Origin: Pseudaminobacter soli (ex Li et al. 2025)
GTDB lineage: Bacteria > Pseudomonadota > Alphaproteobacteria > Rhizobiales > Rhizobiaceae
Direction: 5' to 3'
Length of the DNA stretch: 64,000 nucleotides
NCBI RefSeq assembly: GCF_029892515.1
Contig: NZ_JARXVF010000005.1
Coordinates: forward strand, 186,001-250,000
Part shown: positions 16,900-25,576 of the stretch, one piece after another
How the letters are laid out: each line of letters opens with the position of its first letter
Numbering within the stretch: position 1 is the stretch's first letter
Translations under genes and position numbers: made by a program
Notes under the pieces: generated by a model
Seen by the model: the letters and a program-made list of their open reading frames with translations, nothing else
What the model was told of the DNA's origin: nothing
The model's database searches: none

Positions 16900-17754
16900 T
16901 CAGGCTTCGAAGTCGCCAAATGTGTCCTGAAGCCGGGTCAGGAGCTCGACGCGTTCGTTCACCTGGTCGCCAAGCAGCACGATGATGTTGCTCAAAAGCA
17001 GGTCCATCACCGCCATCATCGTCGCGGCGCCGTCCCACAAGGGCCCGTGCGACCCGGGCACGATCAGCGCCACGTCCGAAGCCTCCTTGGGCCACAGGCA
17101 GAACTCGTCGGTGAGCAGGATGACCTTGACCCCGGCTCGCCGCGCCTCGAGCGCAAGCGGCTGGGCTTTCGCCGCGAAGCGGCGCACGTCATGCAGGAAA
17201 AGGACCCGGCCCTCGACCGATCCGTCGAGCACCTCGGCATAGGTGCCGTTTAGCCCGTCGACGAACTGCACCCTGGGGCGGGTGTATGAAAGTTGGCTGG
17301 CAAAATACTGCGCGATTCCGCGCACATTCTGGTAGGCAGCGACATAGACCTCGCTTGCAGAAACCAGAAGATCGATCGCCTGCTGCCACTCGGGCGAGGT
17401 CGTGAGCCCGTATATCTGCCCCAGATTGTCGACCTGCTCCTGGATGAGCCCGGCAATGAGCTTTCCATCGCGAATGTCTTGCTGGAGGCGATCGACCTGG
17501 CCCTTGACCTCCCAGGCCGGGTTGGAGTGGCCCCGCCGCAGCTCATTCTTGAGGTCGTCGAGGCCATCGAAGCCCAGGCGACGCAGATAGCGGCCCACCG
17601 TCATCGGCGAGACGCGCAGATGGGTCGCGATGGAGCGGGCTGTCTCATAGGGCAGCTCCGCCATGTTGCGTTCGATGTAGTTGGCGATCAGGCGGTCGGT
17701 CTTGGACCGCCTGAGTTCCTCGCTTCGGACAAGCTTCAATATACGGTTGGACAC
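16900..17754 (-). CDS. MurR/RpiR-family transcriptional regulator
   Basis: A 284-residue regulator with an N-terminal HTH_6 domain (residues 1-77; ETARSIATHLRVSPMTVGRY is the recognition part) and a C-terminal SIS domain (about residues 125-255), which usually binds a phosphosugar or related ligand. It ends 20 nt from the convergent racemase gene and is encoded just downstream of the binding protein of the second polyamine-type transporter, so it probably controls that system. A GC-rich hairpin lies between the two genes. RpiR regulators near polyamine-type ABC systems are common in rhizobia, where the effector often is not a sugar. Confidence 0.88.
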   Translation of the reverse strand: MSNRILKLVRSEELRRSKTDRLIANYIERNMAELPYETARSIATHLRVSPMTVGRYLRRLGFDGLDDLKNELRRGHSNPAWEVKGQVDRLQQDIRDGKLIAGLIQEQVDNLGQIYGLTTSPEWQQAIDLLVSASEVYVAAYQNVRGIAQYFASQLSYTRPRVQFVDGLNGTYAEVLDGSVEGRVLFLHDVRRFAAKAQPLALEARRAGVKVILLTDEFCLWPKEASDVALIVPGSHGPLWDGAATMMAVMDLLLSNIIVLLGDQVNERVELLTRLQDTFGDFEA

Positions 17755-17773
17755 TGCTTCCCCTGTATACCCG

Positions 17774-17791
17774 CCCGCCTGGGCAGGCGGG
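17774..17791 (-). promoter_or_regulatory. Intercistronic hairpin between binding-protein and rpiR-type genes
   Basis: CCCGCCTG and CAGGCGGG form an 8-bp palindrome (CCCGCCTGGGCAGGCGGG) 12 nt beyond the binding-protein stop. It lacks a U-tract, so partial termination or transcript stabilisation is more likely than full termination. Confidence 0.5.
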
Positions 17792-17802
17792 TAGCGATTG
17801 AT

Positions 17803-18888
17803 CTACTGGGCGGTCTTGACTTTCGTCCATGCCCGGTCGAGCTGGCGCAGTCCGGAACCCAGATCCTCGAAGATCTGAAGACGCTTCATAGTCTCGTCGG
17901 TCGGGTTGATTTCCTTGCTATTCTTGATGTTCTCCGGCGTCAATTGGCGTGCCGGAACGTTGGGCGTTCCGTTCGTCTGCTGCGCGATGTTGAGCGCTGC
18001 AACCTCGGGACGCGTGTAGAACTGCATGAACTTGATCGCGTTTTCCTTGTTAGGCGCGGTCTTCAGCACGCAGATGTCTTCCTGGTACATGGTCGCCCCT
18101 TCCTCGGGGATCACGTAGCCGAGGTTTTTCGGGTCGCCGAAGACATCCACCATACCGCCGACGAAGAAATGCGCAGCCGCCACGTCACCCGACTGCACCA
18201 TCGGCCGGGAATCATAAGTGAACGCCGCGACCTCGGGCTTGATGGCGATGATGGTGTCGGCCGCCTGCTGCAATTCGGCTGGATTGGTTGAGTTGACGGA
18301 ATGGCCGTTCAGCATCATGCCGACCGCCATCACCTCGCGCATATCGTCGAGCAGCGTGAACTTGACGCCCTTGGCCTTCGCGGTTTCAAAGAGATCGTGC
18401 CAGCCGGTAATGTCCTTGCCCAGAACCGTGCGGTTGTAGAGGATGCCGACGGTGCCGAATGCATAGGGAAGGCAGTATTCTCCGTTGGGGTCGCTCTTGG
18501 CACGCAGGAACTGCGGGTCGATGTTCTTGAAGCCTTCATACTGGTTGATGTCGGTCTTCTCGAGCAGGTCGAGCTTGGCCATGATGTCCTGCATGTGGAC
18601 GGACGGGAAGACGATGTCGTAGCCGGTGGCTCCGCCCTGGATCTTGGCCAGCATTTCCTCGTTGGAGGAATAGGTGGAGAGGTTGACCTTGATCTTGGTC
18701 TCCTCCTCGAACTTCTTCAGGACTTCGGGGTTGATGTACTCACCCCAGTTATAGATGTTGAGCTCGGCGGAAAACGCCATGCTGGCCGTGGACAGAAGCG
18801 CCGCCATCGTGGCGAGAGCGGCGCGGGCGGCGCGGGCCAGCGAGCTTTTCCGGCGGGTCTCCCCCCGCCGCGATTTTGAATTGCGCAT
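17803..18888 (-). CDS. Polyamine-type ABC transporter, periplasmic substrate-binding protein (PotD-like)
   Basis: A 361-residue binding protein. The N-terminus is long and basic (MRNSKSRRGETRRKSSLARA) before a hydrophobic segment and cleavage at AFSA. The mature protein starts ELNIYNWGEYINPEVLKKFE, the hallmark of PotD/PotF (L-x-x-Y-N-W-x-x-Y), and continues with TYSSNEEMLAKIQGGATGYDIVFPS. The start at 18888 is preferred because GGGGAA lies upstream and the frame to 19005 adds no signal-like sequence. It is divergent from its ATPase and permeases at 19040-21858. Its ligand is a cation such as a polyamine or related amine by family, not proven here. Confidence 0.9.
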   Translation of the reverse strand: MRNSKSRRGETRRKSSLARAARAALATMAALLSTASMAFSAELNIYNWGEYINPEVLKKFEEETKIKVNLSTYSSNEEMLAKIQGGATGYDIVFPSVHMQDIMAKLDLLEKTDINQYEGFKNIDPQFLRAKSDPNGEYCLPYAFGTVGILYNRTVLGKDITGWHDLFETAKAKGVKFTLLDDMREVMAVGMMLNGHSVNSTNPAELQQAADTIIAIKPEVAAFTYDSRPMVQSGDVAAAHFFVGGMVDVFGDPKNLGYVIPEEGATMYQEDICVLKTAPNKENAIKFMQFYTRPEVAALNIAQQTNGTPNVPARQLTPENIKNSKEINPTDETMKRLQIFEDLGSGLRQLDRAWTKVKTAQ

Positions 18889-19007
18889 TGAGTATTCCCC
18901 TTCTTTGCCGCCCGAACTGTGCTCCGTGCCGGTGCCGGTCTTCCGGATGCCTGTCGAGCGTTGACTTCGACCCAGAAATGATATCCACATATCCAAAACG
19001 CACAAGC

Positions 19008-19021
19008 GTTATATTAATAAC
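19008..19021. promoter_or_regulatory. AT-rich inverted repeat in divergent promoter of transporter 2
   Basis: GTTATATTAATAAC has 5-bp arms (GTTAT/ATAAC) around ATTA, in the 151-bp gap between the binding-protein gene and the ATPase gene. It could be a site for the RpiR-type regulator encoded nearby. Evidence is weak because the arms are short. Confidence 0.3.
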
Positions 19022-19039
19022 ATTTTTGGGGAACGACTG

Positions 19040-20119
19040 ATGCGAGATTCGATGGTCCGGCTGGAGGGGGCCACAAAGATCTTTTCCACTCCTGAAGGGC
19101 AAAGCCTGAGGGCGCTCGACGGCATCGACATCGATGTGGGGCGCAACGAATTCATCACGCTTCTGGGTCCGTCCGGCTGCGGAAAGACCACGCTGCTTCA
19201 GGCGATCAGCGGCTTCGTCGAGCTCGACTCCGGGCGGGTGATCATCGATGGTCATGAGATGAGCGACCGCCCGCCTTACCGGCGCCCGGTCAACACCGTC
19301 TTCCAGAACTACGCCCTGTTCCCCCACATGAGCGTGGGCGAAAACGTCGGCTATTCGCTGGAAGTGGCCAGGGTCACGAAGGCGGAGCGGACCGAGAGGG
19401 TCGCGGCCGCATTGCGGATGGTCGGCCTGGAAGGGATGGAGAACCGACGCCCGCGGCAGCTCTCCGGCGGGCAACAGCAGCGCGTGGCACTGGCGCGCGC
19501 ATTGATCGCACGCCCAAAACTCCTGCTTCTCGATGAGCCGCTCTCGGCGCTGGACAAGAACCTGCGCGAAACGATGCAACTCGAGCTCAAAACGCTGCAG
19601 CATGACCTCGGCATTTCCTTCGTCTTCGTCACCCACGACCAGCAGGAAGCGCTCACAATGTCGGATCGCATCGCGGTCCTGTCTAACGGGCGGATCCAGC
19701 AGGTCGACACCCCGCGCGCCATCTATGACCACCCGGCCAACACCTTCGTTGCGAGCTTCATCGGCGCCAGCAACCTTTTCGAGGGGCAGGCCGACGGCGA
19801 CGTCGTGACCACCGCGGAAGGGGCATCGATCCGCCACGGTTCCACTGGAACCAACAGCCGCGTGACGGCGCTCATTCGGCCCGAGCATTTTTTCCTCGAT
19901 GCGACGGAAGGCTATCCGGCGCTCGATGTGGTGGTGGAGCAGATCGTCTTCGTCGGATCGAGCTTCGAGCTATTCGGCCGTACCGAGCAGGGTCGGCGCC
20001 TTTCAGCGCATGTGCCGGCGGCAAGGCGTGCAACCGTCGGCGCGCTGGAGCAAGGCCAGAAGTCCCGGTGGTATTACGATCCCTCCGCGGTCCATCTCAT
20101 CCGGGCGGAGGCGGCCTGA
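19040..20119 (+). CDS. Polyamine-type ABC transporter ATPase (PotA family)
   Basis: A 359-residue ATPase with Walker A GPSGCGKTT, Q-loop TVFQNYALFPHMSVGENV, signature LSGGQQQRVALARAL, Walker B LLLLDEPLSALD, FVTHDQQEAL and a C-terminal TOBE region. The ATG at 19040 is preceded by GGGGAACG. It is first in the plus-strand operon with two permeases and the DmpA-type peptidase, and divergent from its binding protein. Confidence 0.92.
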   Translation: MRDSMVRLEGATKIFSTPEGQSLRALDGIDIDVGRNEFITLLGPSGCGKTTLLQAISGFVELDSGRVIIDGHEMSDRPPYRRPVNTVFQNYALFPHMSVGENVGYSLEVARVTKAERTERVAAALRMVGLEGMENRRPRQLSGGQQQRVALARALIARPKLLLLDEPLSALDKNLRETMQLELKTLQHDLGISFVFVTHDQQEALTMSDRIAVLSNGRIQQVDTPRAIYDHPANTFVASFIGASNLFEGQADGDVVTTAEGASIRHGSTGTNSRVTALIRPEHFFLDATEGYPALDVVVEQIVFVGSSFELFGRTEQGRRLSAHVPAARRATVGALEQGQKSRWYYDPSAVHLIRAEAA

Positions 20120-20120
20120 C

Positions 20121-21017
20121 ATGTCGGCAAGGCTTCTCCGCCGCATCCAGCTTGCCGCCCTCCTCGGCCCGGTCTCGCTGTTCCTGATCGTGTTCTTCCT
20201 CGTTCCGCTCACGATCATGATCGTGACGAGCTTTTTGACGCCGGGCCTCTATGGCGGCGTGGAGTGGAGTTTTTACCCGCACAATTTCGGGCGCATCCTC
20301 GGCTTCGCCGATCCGGCCTTCGAGGAATTCGACCCGGTCTACATGGCGATCTTCTTCAGGTCCCTCAGGATCGCGGCCCTCACCGTCATCGCCACGCTGG
20401 TGGTCTGCTATCCGGCGGCCTTCTGCGTGTCGCTCCTGCCCGACCGCTGGAAGAGCTTCTGCTTGTTCCTCATCACCCTGCCGTTCTTCAGCAGCCTGAT
20501 CGTGCGGCTGTTCGTCTGGGTGCTCATTCTGAGGCAGACCGGCCTTGCCAACGAAGTGCTGCTTGCCCTCGGCATCATCGCCCAGCCGCTCAACATGATC
20601 TACACGGATGGCGCGATCATCCTCGGCATGGTCTACATCTTCATTCCCTTCATGTTCATGCCGATCTACGCCAGCGTCGAAAAGCTCGACTGGCGGCTTG
20701 TGCAGGCCTCCCTCGACCTGGGCGCCGGGCCGGTGCGCACCTTCCTGCGCATCGTGCTGCCGCTCACGGCCCCGGGTGTTGTCGGCGGCGCGGTCATCGT
20801 GTTCATCCCTGCACTCGGCAACTTCATCGTGCCTGCCGTGCTTGGTGGCGCGAAGGTCATGATGCTCGGCAACCTGATCGAGACCCAGTTCCTGGCAGCA
20901 CGCAACTGGCCCTTCGGCTCGGCGCTGGCCATGATGGTCATGGCGGTGATGCTGGTCCTCCTGCTCGCCTATGTCCTTGTCAGCGGACGCCGCAACGCGG
21001 CTGCCGCCCTGTCCTGA
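20121..21017 (+). CDS. Polyamine-type ABC transporter permease (PotB family)
   Basis: A 298-residue inner-membrane permease beginning MSARLLRRIQLAALLGPVSL, one base after the ATPase stop. Six hydrophobic helices are visible, and the coupling-loop motif is SLDLGAGPVRTFLRIVLPLTAP. The frame could be extended upstream to 19899, but that part is the ATPase gene read in another frame. It pairs with the permease at 21028. Confidence 0.9.
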   Translation: MSARLLRRIQLAALLGPVSLFLIVFFLVPLTIMIVTSFLTPGLYGGVEWSFYPHNFGRILGFADPAFEEFDPVYMAIFFRSLRIAALTVIATLVVCYPAAFCVSLLPDRWKSFCLFLITLPFFSSLIVRLFVWVLILRQTGLANEVLLALGIIAQPLNMIYTDGAIILGMVYIFIPFMFMPIYASVEKLDWRLVQASLDLGAGPVRTFLRIVLPLTAPGVVGGAVIVFIPALGNFIVPAVLGGAKVMMLGNLIETQFLAARNWPFGSALAMMVMAVMLVLLLAYVLVSGRRNAAAALS

Positions 21018-21027
21018 GGAGAAACCG

Positions 21028-21858
21028 ATGAGGATCGCAGCTTCGCTGTTCCGCGGCAGTCTCTACGCCTACACCGCGCTCTTCTTCGCCTTCATCTACA
21101 TTCCGCTCGTGCTGATCGTGGTCTATTCGTTCAACGCGAACCCGATCAACATGATGACCTGGAGCGGCTTCACGACCGAATGGTATGCCCAGGTCCTAGG
21201 CTTCAAGACGACGATCTCGGAGAACGCGCTTTACATCGAATCCACCGACCAGCTTGTTGCGGCGGTTCTGAACAGCCTCAAGATCGCGACCGCCACGACC
21301 ATCATCGCGACCGTTTTCGGCACGGCCATCGCGCTCGCCCTCCACCGCTTCAATTTCGTCGGGCAGGGCTTTTATCGAGTTGTGATGTTCATGCCGATGC
21401 TGATGCCGGACATCGTGCTGGGCATCGCGCTGCTGATCTTTTTCGTCAATGCGGGCATCAGCCTTGGCATCACCACCATCATCATCGGCCAGTGCACTTT
21501 CCTGATTTCCTACGTCTTCATCGTCGTGTCGGCGCGGCTGGCCGGCATGGACCGTACGCTCGAGAATGCGTCCGCCGATCTCGGCGCCAACGAGTGGACG
21601 ACCTTCAGGCGCGTGGTCCTGCCCCAGCTCATGCCGGGCATACTGGGCGGCGCGCTGCTGGCCTTCATCATTTCGATGGACGACCTGGTGATCACCTATT
21701 TCATCGCCGGCGTCGACGTGACCACCTTGCCGATGTTCATCTTCTCCATGCTAAGACGCGGCATCAAACCGGAAATCAACGCCATCGCCGTGATGATGCT
21801 GACGTTCTCCTTCGTCATCGCATCCTTCGGCCTCTATCTTCGCTCAAGACAAAAGTGA
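21028..21858 (+). CDS. Polyamine-type ABC transporter permease (PotC family)
   Basis: A 276-residue permease starting MRIAASLFRGSLYAYTALFF after the ribosome site TGAGGAGAAACCG. It shows the PotC signature NASADLGANEWTTFRRVVLPQLMP in the coupling loop and SMDDLVITYFIAG near the C-terminus. An upstream in-frame ATG at 20971 lies inside the preceding permease and is rejected. The next gene follows after 2 nt, linking transport to the peptidase. Confidence 0.9.
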   Translation: MRIAASLFRGSLYAYTALFFAFIYIPLVLIVVYSFNANPINMMTWSGFTTEWYAQVLGFKTTISENALYIESTDQLVAAVLNSLKIATATTIIATVFGTAIALALHRFNFVGQGFYRVVMFMPMLMPDIVLGIALLIFFVNAGISLGITTIIIGQCTFLISYVFIVVSARLAGMDRTLENASADLGANEWTTFRRVVLPQLMPGILGGALLAFIISMDDLVITYFIAGVDVTTLPMFIFSMLRRGIKPEINAIAVMMLTFSFVIASFGLYLRSRQK

Positions 21859-21860
21859 TC

Positions 21861-22994
21861 ATGAAGAATTCGACAAACTCACCGCAGAAACCGCGCGGTC
21901 GCGACCTCGGCTTGCCCTTCCGCGGGGAAACCGGCCCGCTCAACGCCATCACCGATGTCGAAGGCATCGCCGTCGGTTTTCGCACCATCTGGGAAGATGC
22001 TCCGCGCGCCGGGCGCAAGCGGCCAATGCGGACCGGGGTTACGGCCATCGTCCCGCATGCCGGGTCCGAGACGCCGGTTCCCGTCTATGCCGGCGTTCAC
22101 CGCTTCAACGGCAATGGCGAGATGACCGGCACGCATTGGATCGAGGATGGCGGCTACTTCCTCGGGCCGATGCTGATCACCAACACCCATGGCATCGGCA
22201 TGGCGCACCATGGTGCGATCAAATGGATGCTGGATCGCTACCCTACCACCTATGACACCGACGATTTCCTCTGGATCATGCCTGTCGTGGCCGAGACCTA
22301 TGACGGCGCCCTCAACGACATCAACGGCATGCATATCGGCGAGGCCGATGTCAGGGCCGCTCTTGATGCCGCGGCACCTGGCCCGGTCCAGGAAGGCAAC
22401 TGCGGCGGCGGCACCGGTATGATCACCTATGGCTTCAAGGGAGGCACCGGCACCTCGTCGCGCGTCGTCGAACTCGACGGCAAGCAATACACGATCGGAA
22501 CGCTCGTCCAGGCCAATCACGGCCAGCGCGACTGGCTGACCATCTGCGGAGTGCCGGTGGGCCAGCACATGCGCGACGGCACCCCGCAAAGCCAGCTCAA
22601 GGAGCGTGGGTCGATCATCGTCGTCATCGCCACGGACCTGCCGCTTGCGCCGCACCAGTTGCAGCGGGTGGCACGCCGCGCCTCGATCGGGATTGGCCGC
22701 AACGGAACGCCCGGCGGCAACAATTCAGGCGACATCTTCCTCGCCTTCTCCACCGCCAACCAACGCCCCATGCAACACCGCGCGCCGCCGCGCATGCAGA
22801 TCGAGATCGTCAACGACGAACTTCTGGACCCCATCTACATGGCCGTGGTCGACAGCGTGGAAGAGGCCGTCGTCAATGCCATGCTTGCGGCGGAAGACAT
22901 GGGCGGCACGCCTCACGATCGGCTGAAGGTCGAGGCCATCAAGCACGAGCCGCTTCTCGACGTCATGCGCCACTATGGGCGGGTGAACGCGTAG
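21861..22994 (+). CDS. P1/DmpA-family aminopeptidase (S58, N-terminal nucleophile)
   Basis: A 377-residue member of the DmpA/BapA family, enzymes that remove N-terminal D-, L- or beta-amino acids from peptides and amides. They self-cleave to free a catalytic serine. The cleavage region is GRNGTPGGNNSGDIFLAFST, with Ser289 as the likely new N-terminus after an Asn288-Ser289 break, the same Asn-Ser pair as in BapA-type beta-peptidyl aminopeptidases. The upstream segment GNCGGGTGMITYGFKGGTGT and the N-terminal NAITDVEGIAVG are family motifs. It starts 2 nt after the permease stop, so the transporter probably imports its substrate, perhaps an amide or small peptide. There is no signal peptide, so it acts in the cytosol. 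Confidence 0.92.
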   Translation: MKNSTNSPQKPRGRDLGLPFRGETGPLNAITDVEGIAVGFRTIWEDAPRAGRKRPMRTGVTAIVPHAGSETPVPVYAGVHRFNGNGEMTGTHWIEDGGYFLGPMLITNTHGIGMAHHGAIKWMLDRYPTTYDTDDFLWIMPVVAETYDGALNDINGMHIGEADVRAALDAAAPGPVQEGNCGGGTGMITYGFKGGTGTSSRVVELDGKQYTIGTLVQANHGQRDWLTICGVPVGQHMRDGTPQSQLKERGSIIVVIATDLPLAPHQLQRVARRASIGIGRNGTPGGNNSGDIFLAFSTANQRPMQHRAPPRMQIEIVNDELLDPIYMAVVDSVEEAVVNAMLAAEDMGGTPHDRLKVEAIKHEPLLDVMRHYGRVNA

Positions 22995-23012
22995 GCGTTC
23001 GCAATTACCCCC

Positions 23013-23049
23013 GTGGCCGTTGTCGCAGGAACTCAGCGACAACGGCCAC
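23013..23049. terminator. Long stem-loop between convergent genes
   Basis: A perfect 14-bp inverted repeat (GTGGCCGTTGTCGC at 23013-23026, GCGACAACGGCCAC at 23036-23049) with a 9-nt loop lies between the convergent DmpA-type and AraC-type genes. No T-run follows on either strand. It could end both transcripts with a factor, or protect their 3' ends. Confidence 0.55.
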
Positions 23050-23065
23050 TCCTCCCCAGCCCGCC

Positions 23066-23941
23066 TTAGCCGGCTGACGAAGAAAGCTTCGAACGCCGCC
23101 ACTCGCTGGGCGCCATGCCGGTGCGCAGGCGGAAGAAACGGGAGAAATAGGCCGGGTCCCGAAAACCGATTTCGTAGGCAATGTCCTCAAGCGGGCGGAC
23201 GGTGAACAGCAGCAGCCGCTTTGCTTCCAGCAGACGGCGCTCGTTGACGAGCTCTTTGACCTGCATTCCGAAGGCGGCATTGCAGGCCTTGGCCAGCAGA
23301 TGCGGCGTCGTTGCGAGCGCCGCCGTGTAGCGCTCGACACTCCAGTTTTCACGGAAATGCGCATCGATCATGCGGCGCAGTTGGGTCGCAAGCACGAGAT
23401 GCGGCGGATGAGCCACCGAAGGCAGGTCCGCAGCAAGGCGGGCGATCTGCGTCAGGATCGCCGCTGTGAGGGACGCCATCACCATCTGACTTCCCGCTCC
23501 CGCGCCGGCATACTCCCCGGCGGCGATGTCGATCAGACGCGCGAGGCGATCCCACAGCCCGTCCTCGCCAATGCCCCAGATCATCACGGGCACGTCGAGG
23601 GGCAGGATCGTCTGCTCCCGGATCGACAGCAGGGCACCGTCCGCGATGGAGATGACGACGGCGTCGCTTTCGGTCGGCTCGACGGAAAATCCATGGACGA
23701 TCCCACTCGGCACGAAGCTCACGGCTGGCGCAGAAAAGTCCAATCTTTTGTCTTCGATGAAGTAGGAGCCGCTACCGCGCATCCAGTAGGTGACCTGCCC
23801 CATCAGGTCGTGTTTGTGCGCGCTCACCTGCCCCTGATGCAGGATTCGCCGCGCCATGACCGTTTCCACATGGAAAAAGCCGGGTTCGAGCGGCTGCTCA
23901 GGTTCGCCATAGACAAAGAAGCTGGGAATGGCCTGGCTCAT
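23066..23941 (-). CDS. hpaA: AraC-family regulator, probably of the hpaBC genes (HpaA-like)
   Basis: A 291-residue regulator with an N-terminal cupin-like sensor (AHKHDLMGQVTYWMRGSG, then FIEDKRLDFSAPAVSFVPSG) and a C-terminal double helix-turn-helix (SVERYTAALATTPHLLAKAC, and IAYEIGFRDPAYFSRFFR). HpaA and PobR type activators of 4-hydroxyphenylacetate and 4-hydroxybenzoate genes have this layout and length. It is divergent from hpaB with a 96-nt gap, the classic place for an activator. The symbol is assigned by architecture and neighbourhood. Confidence 0.8.
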   Translation of the reverse strand: MSQAIPSFFVYGEPEQPLEPGFFHVETVMARRILHQGQVSAHKHDLMGQVTYWMRGSGSYFIEDKRLDFSAPAVSFVPSGIVHGFSVEPTESDAVVISIADGALLSIREQTILPLDVPVMIWGIGEDGLWDRLARLIDIAAGEYAGAGAGSQMVMASLTAAILTQIARLAADLPSVAHPPHLVLATQLRRMIDAHFRENWSVERYTAALATTPHLLAKACNAAFGMQVKELVNERRLLEAKRLLLFTVRPLEDIAYEIGFRDPAYFSRFFRLRTGMAPSEWRRSKLSSSAG

Positions 23942-24037
23942 GCTTCACCAGAAAAAGTGCAAGTCATTTTGCCATTCTGTCCATGGCGACGGCCGCGCGC
24001 AATGCCTAGTCTTGATGCAACTCACGGGAGGAGTGAC

Positions 24038-25576
24038 ATGAGAGCTGAAGAATTTCGCGCCGACGCGGCGCGGCCGTTCACCGGTGCCGAATATCTGGAA
24101 AGCCTGCGCGACGGGCGCGAGGTCTATATCAACGGCGAAAGGGTCGCGGACGTCACGGCTCATCCGGCGATGCGCAATTCGGTAAGGTCGCTTGCCCGCC
24201 TCTACGATGCGCTGCACGATCCTGCGAAGAAGGACGTCCTGACCTCGCCGACCGACACCGGCTCGGGCGGCTACACGCACAAATATTTCCGCGTGGCGCG
24301 GTCGTCGGCCGATCTCGCCGCGCAGCAGGGCGCCATCGCCGAGTGGGCGCGCATGTCCTACGGCTGGATGGGGCGCACCGCCGACTACAAGGCCGCGCTG
24401 ATGAACACGCTGGGCGCAAACGCCGCCTGGTACGGCCCGTTCAAGGACAACGCGCTGGCCTGGCACAAGCGTGCACAGGAAGCAGCACTGTTCATGAACC
24501 ACGCGATCGTCAACCCGCCGATCGACCGCCACAAGCCCGCCGATGCCGTGAAAGACGTGTTCGTCCACATCACCAAGGAAACGGACGCGGGCATCTATGT
24601 TTCGGGCGCCAAGGTCGTGGCGACCTCCTCGGCGCTGACCCACTACAATTTCCTGGCGCAGAGCTCGGCCACTGTCACCGAGGATCCGTCGCTGTCGGTC
24701 ATGTTCATCGTGCCGATGAATGCGCCTGGGATAAAAATGTTCTGCCGCGTTTCTTACGAGCAGACGGCCAACACGGTCGGCCACCCCTTCGACTATCCGC
24801 TCTCCTCCCGCTTCGACGAGAACGACGCGATCCTCGTGCTCGACAATGTGTTCGTCCCCTGGGAGGACGTTCTGGTGCTGCGCGACGCCGCCAAGATCCT
24901 GTCCTTCCATCCGGCATCGGGCTTCATGCATGGCTACTGCTTCCAGGGCTGCACGCGCTTTGCAGTCAAGCTCGACTTCCTGGCCGGGCTTCTCGCCAAG
25001 GCGTTGCGGGCGACTGGCGGCGATGCGTTCCGCGGCAACCAGGCCGCACTCGGCGAGGTCATCGCGCTCAGGCACATGTTCTGGAGCTTTTCCAACGCCA
25101 TGGCCTACAACCCCATCCCTTGGGCGGATGGTGCGGTGCTTCCCAATCTGGAAGCAGCCCTCTCCTACAGGACCTTCATGTCCGAAGCCTATCCGCGCGT
25201 GATCGAGACGATCCGCAAGGTCATCGCCTCGGGTCTCATCTACCTGCCCTCGTCGGCGAAGGATTTCGGCAATAGCGAGATCGACCGCTACCTGGCGCAA
25301 TATGTGCGCGGCTCCAACGACATGGGCCATATTGAGCGCATCAAGATCATGAAGCTGTTGTGGGATGCGACGGGCACCGAGTTCGGCGGCCGCCACGCCC
25401 TCTACGAGCTCAACTATGCCGGTGCGCCGGAAGAGGTGAGGCTGCAGGTGCTGAAGGGCGCCGAGCGCGGCGGGCGCCTCAAGGAAATGGAAGCGCTGGT
25501 CGACACCTGCATGGCCGACTACGACGAGAACGGCTGGACGAACGGCACCTGGCTGCCGCCCCTTGCCCAGTCCTGA
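24038..25576 (+). CDS. hpaB: 4-hydroxyphenylacetate 3-monooxygenase, oxygenase component
   Basis: A 512-residue two-component flavin monooxygenase that hydroxylates 4-hydroxyphenylacetate to homoprotocatechuate using FADH2 from HpaC. Family features include TGAEYLESLRDGREVYINGE at the N-terminus, CRVSYEQTANTVGHPFDYPL (about residues 238-257), the flavin-site part VPWEDVLVLRD and the C-terminal YVRGSNDMGHIERIKIMKLL. Its length equals that of the family (about 520). The ATG at 24038 has a strong GGGAGGAG site. Its TGA overlaps the ATG of hpaC. HpaB homologues also act on tyrosol, phenols or 4-hydroxyphenyl compounds, but linkage to the full homoprotocatechuate pathway supports the assigned role. 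Confidence 0.92.
   Translation: MRAEEFRADAARPFTGAEYLESLRDGREVYINGERVADVTAHPAMRNSVRSLARLYDALHDPAKKDVLTSPTDTGSGGYTHKYFRVARSSADLAAQQGAIAEWARMSYGWMGRTADYKAALMNTLGANAAWYGPFKDNALAWHKRAQEAALFMNHAIVNPPIDRHKPADAVKDVFVHITKETDAGIYVSGAKVVATSSALTHYNFLAQSSATVTEDPSLSVMFIVPMNAPGIKMFCRVSYEQTANTVGHPFDYPLSSRFDENDAILVLDNVFVPWEDVLVLRDAAKILSFHPASGFMHGYCFQGCTRFAVKLDFLAGLLAKALRATGGDAFRGNQAALGEVIALRHMFWSFSNAMAYNPIPWADGAVLPNLEAALSYRTFMSEAYPRVIETIRKVIASGLIYLPSSAKDFGNSEIDRYLAQYVRGSNDMGHIERIKIMKLLWDATGTEFGGRHALYELNYAGAPEEVRLQVLKGAERGGRLKEMEALVDTCMADYDENGWTNGTWLPPLAQS

Noticed and set aside
23945-25396. A 483-codon minus-strand open frame under hpaB
   Set aside because: Antisense of hpaB, His/Arg/Gly-rich with no domain.
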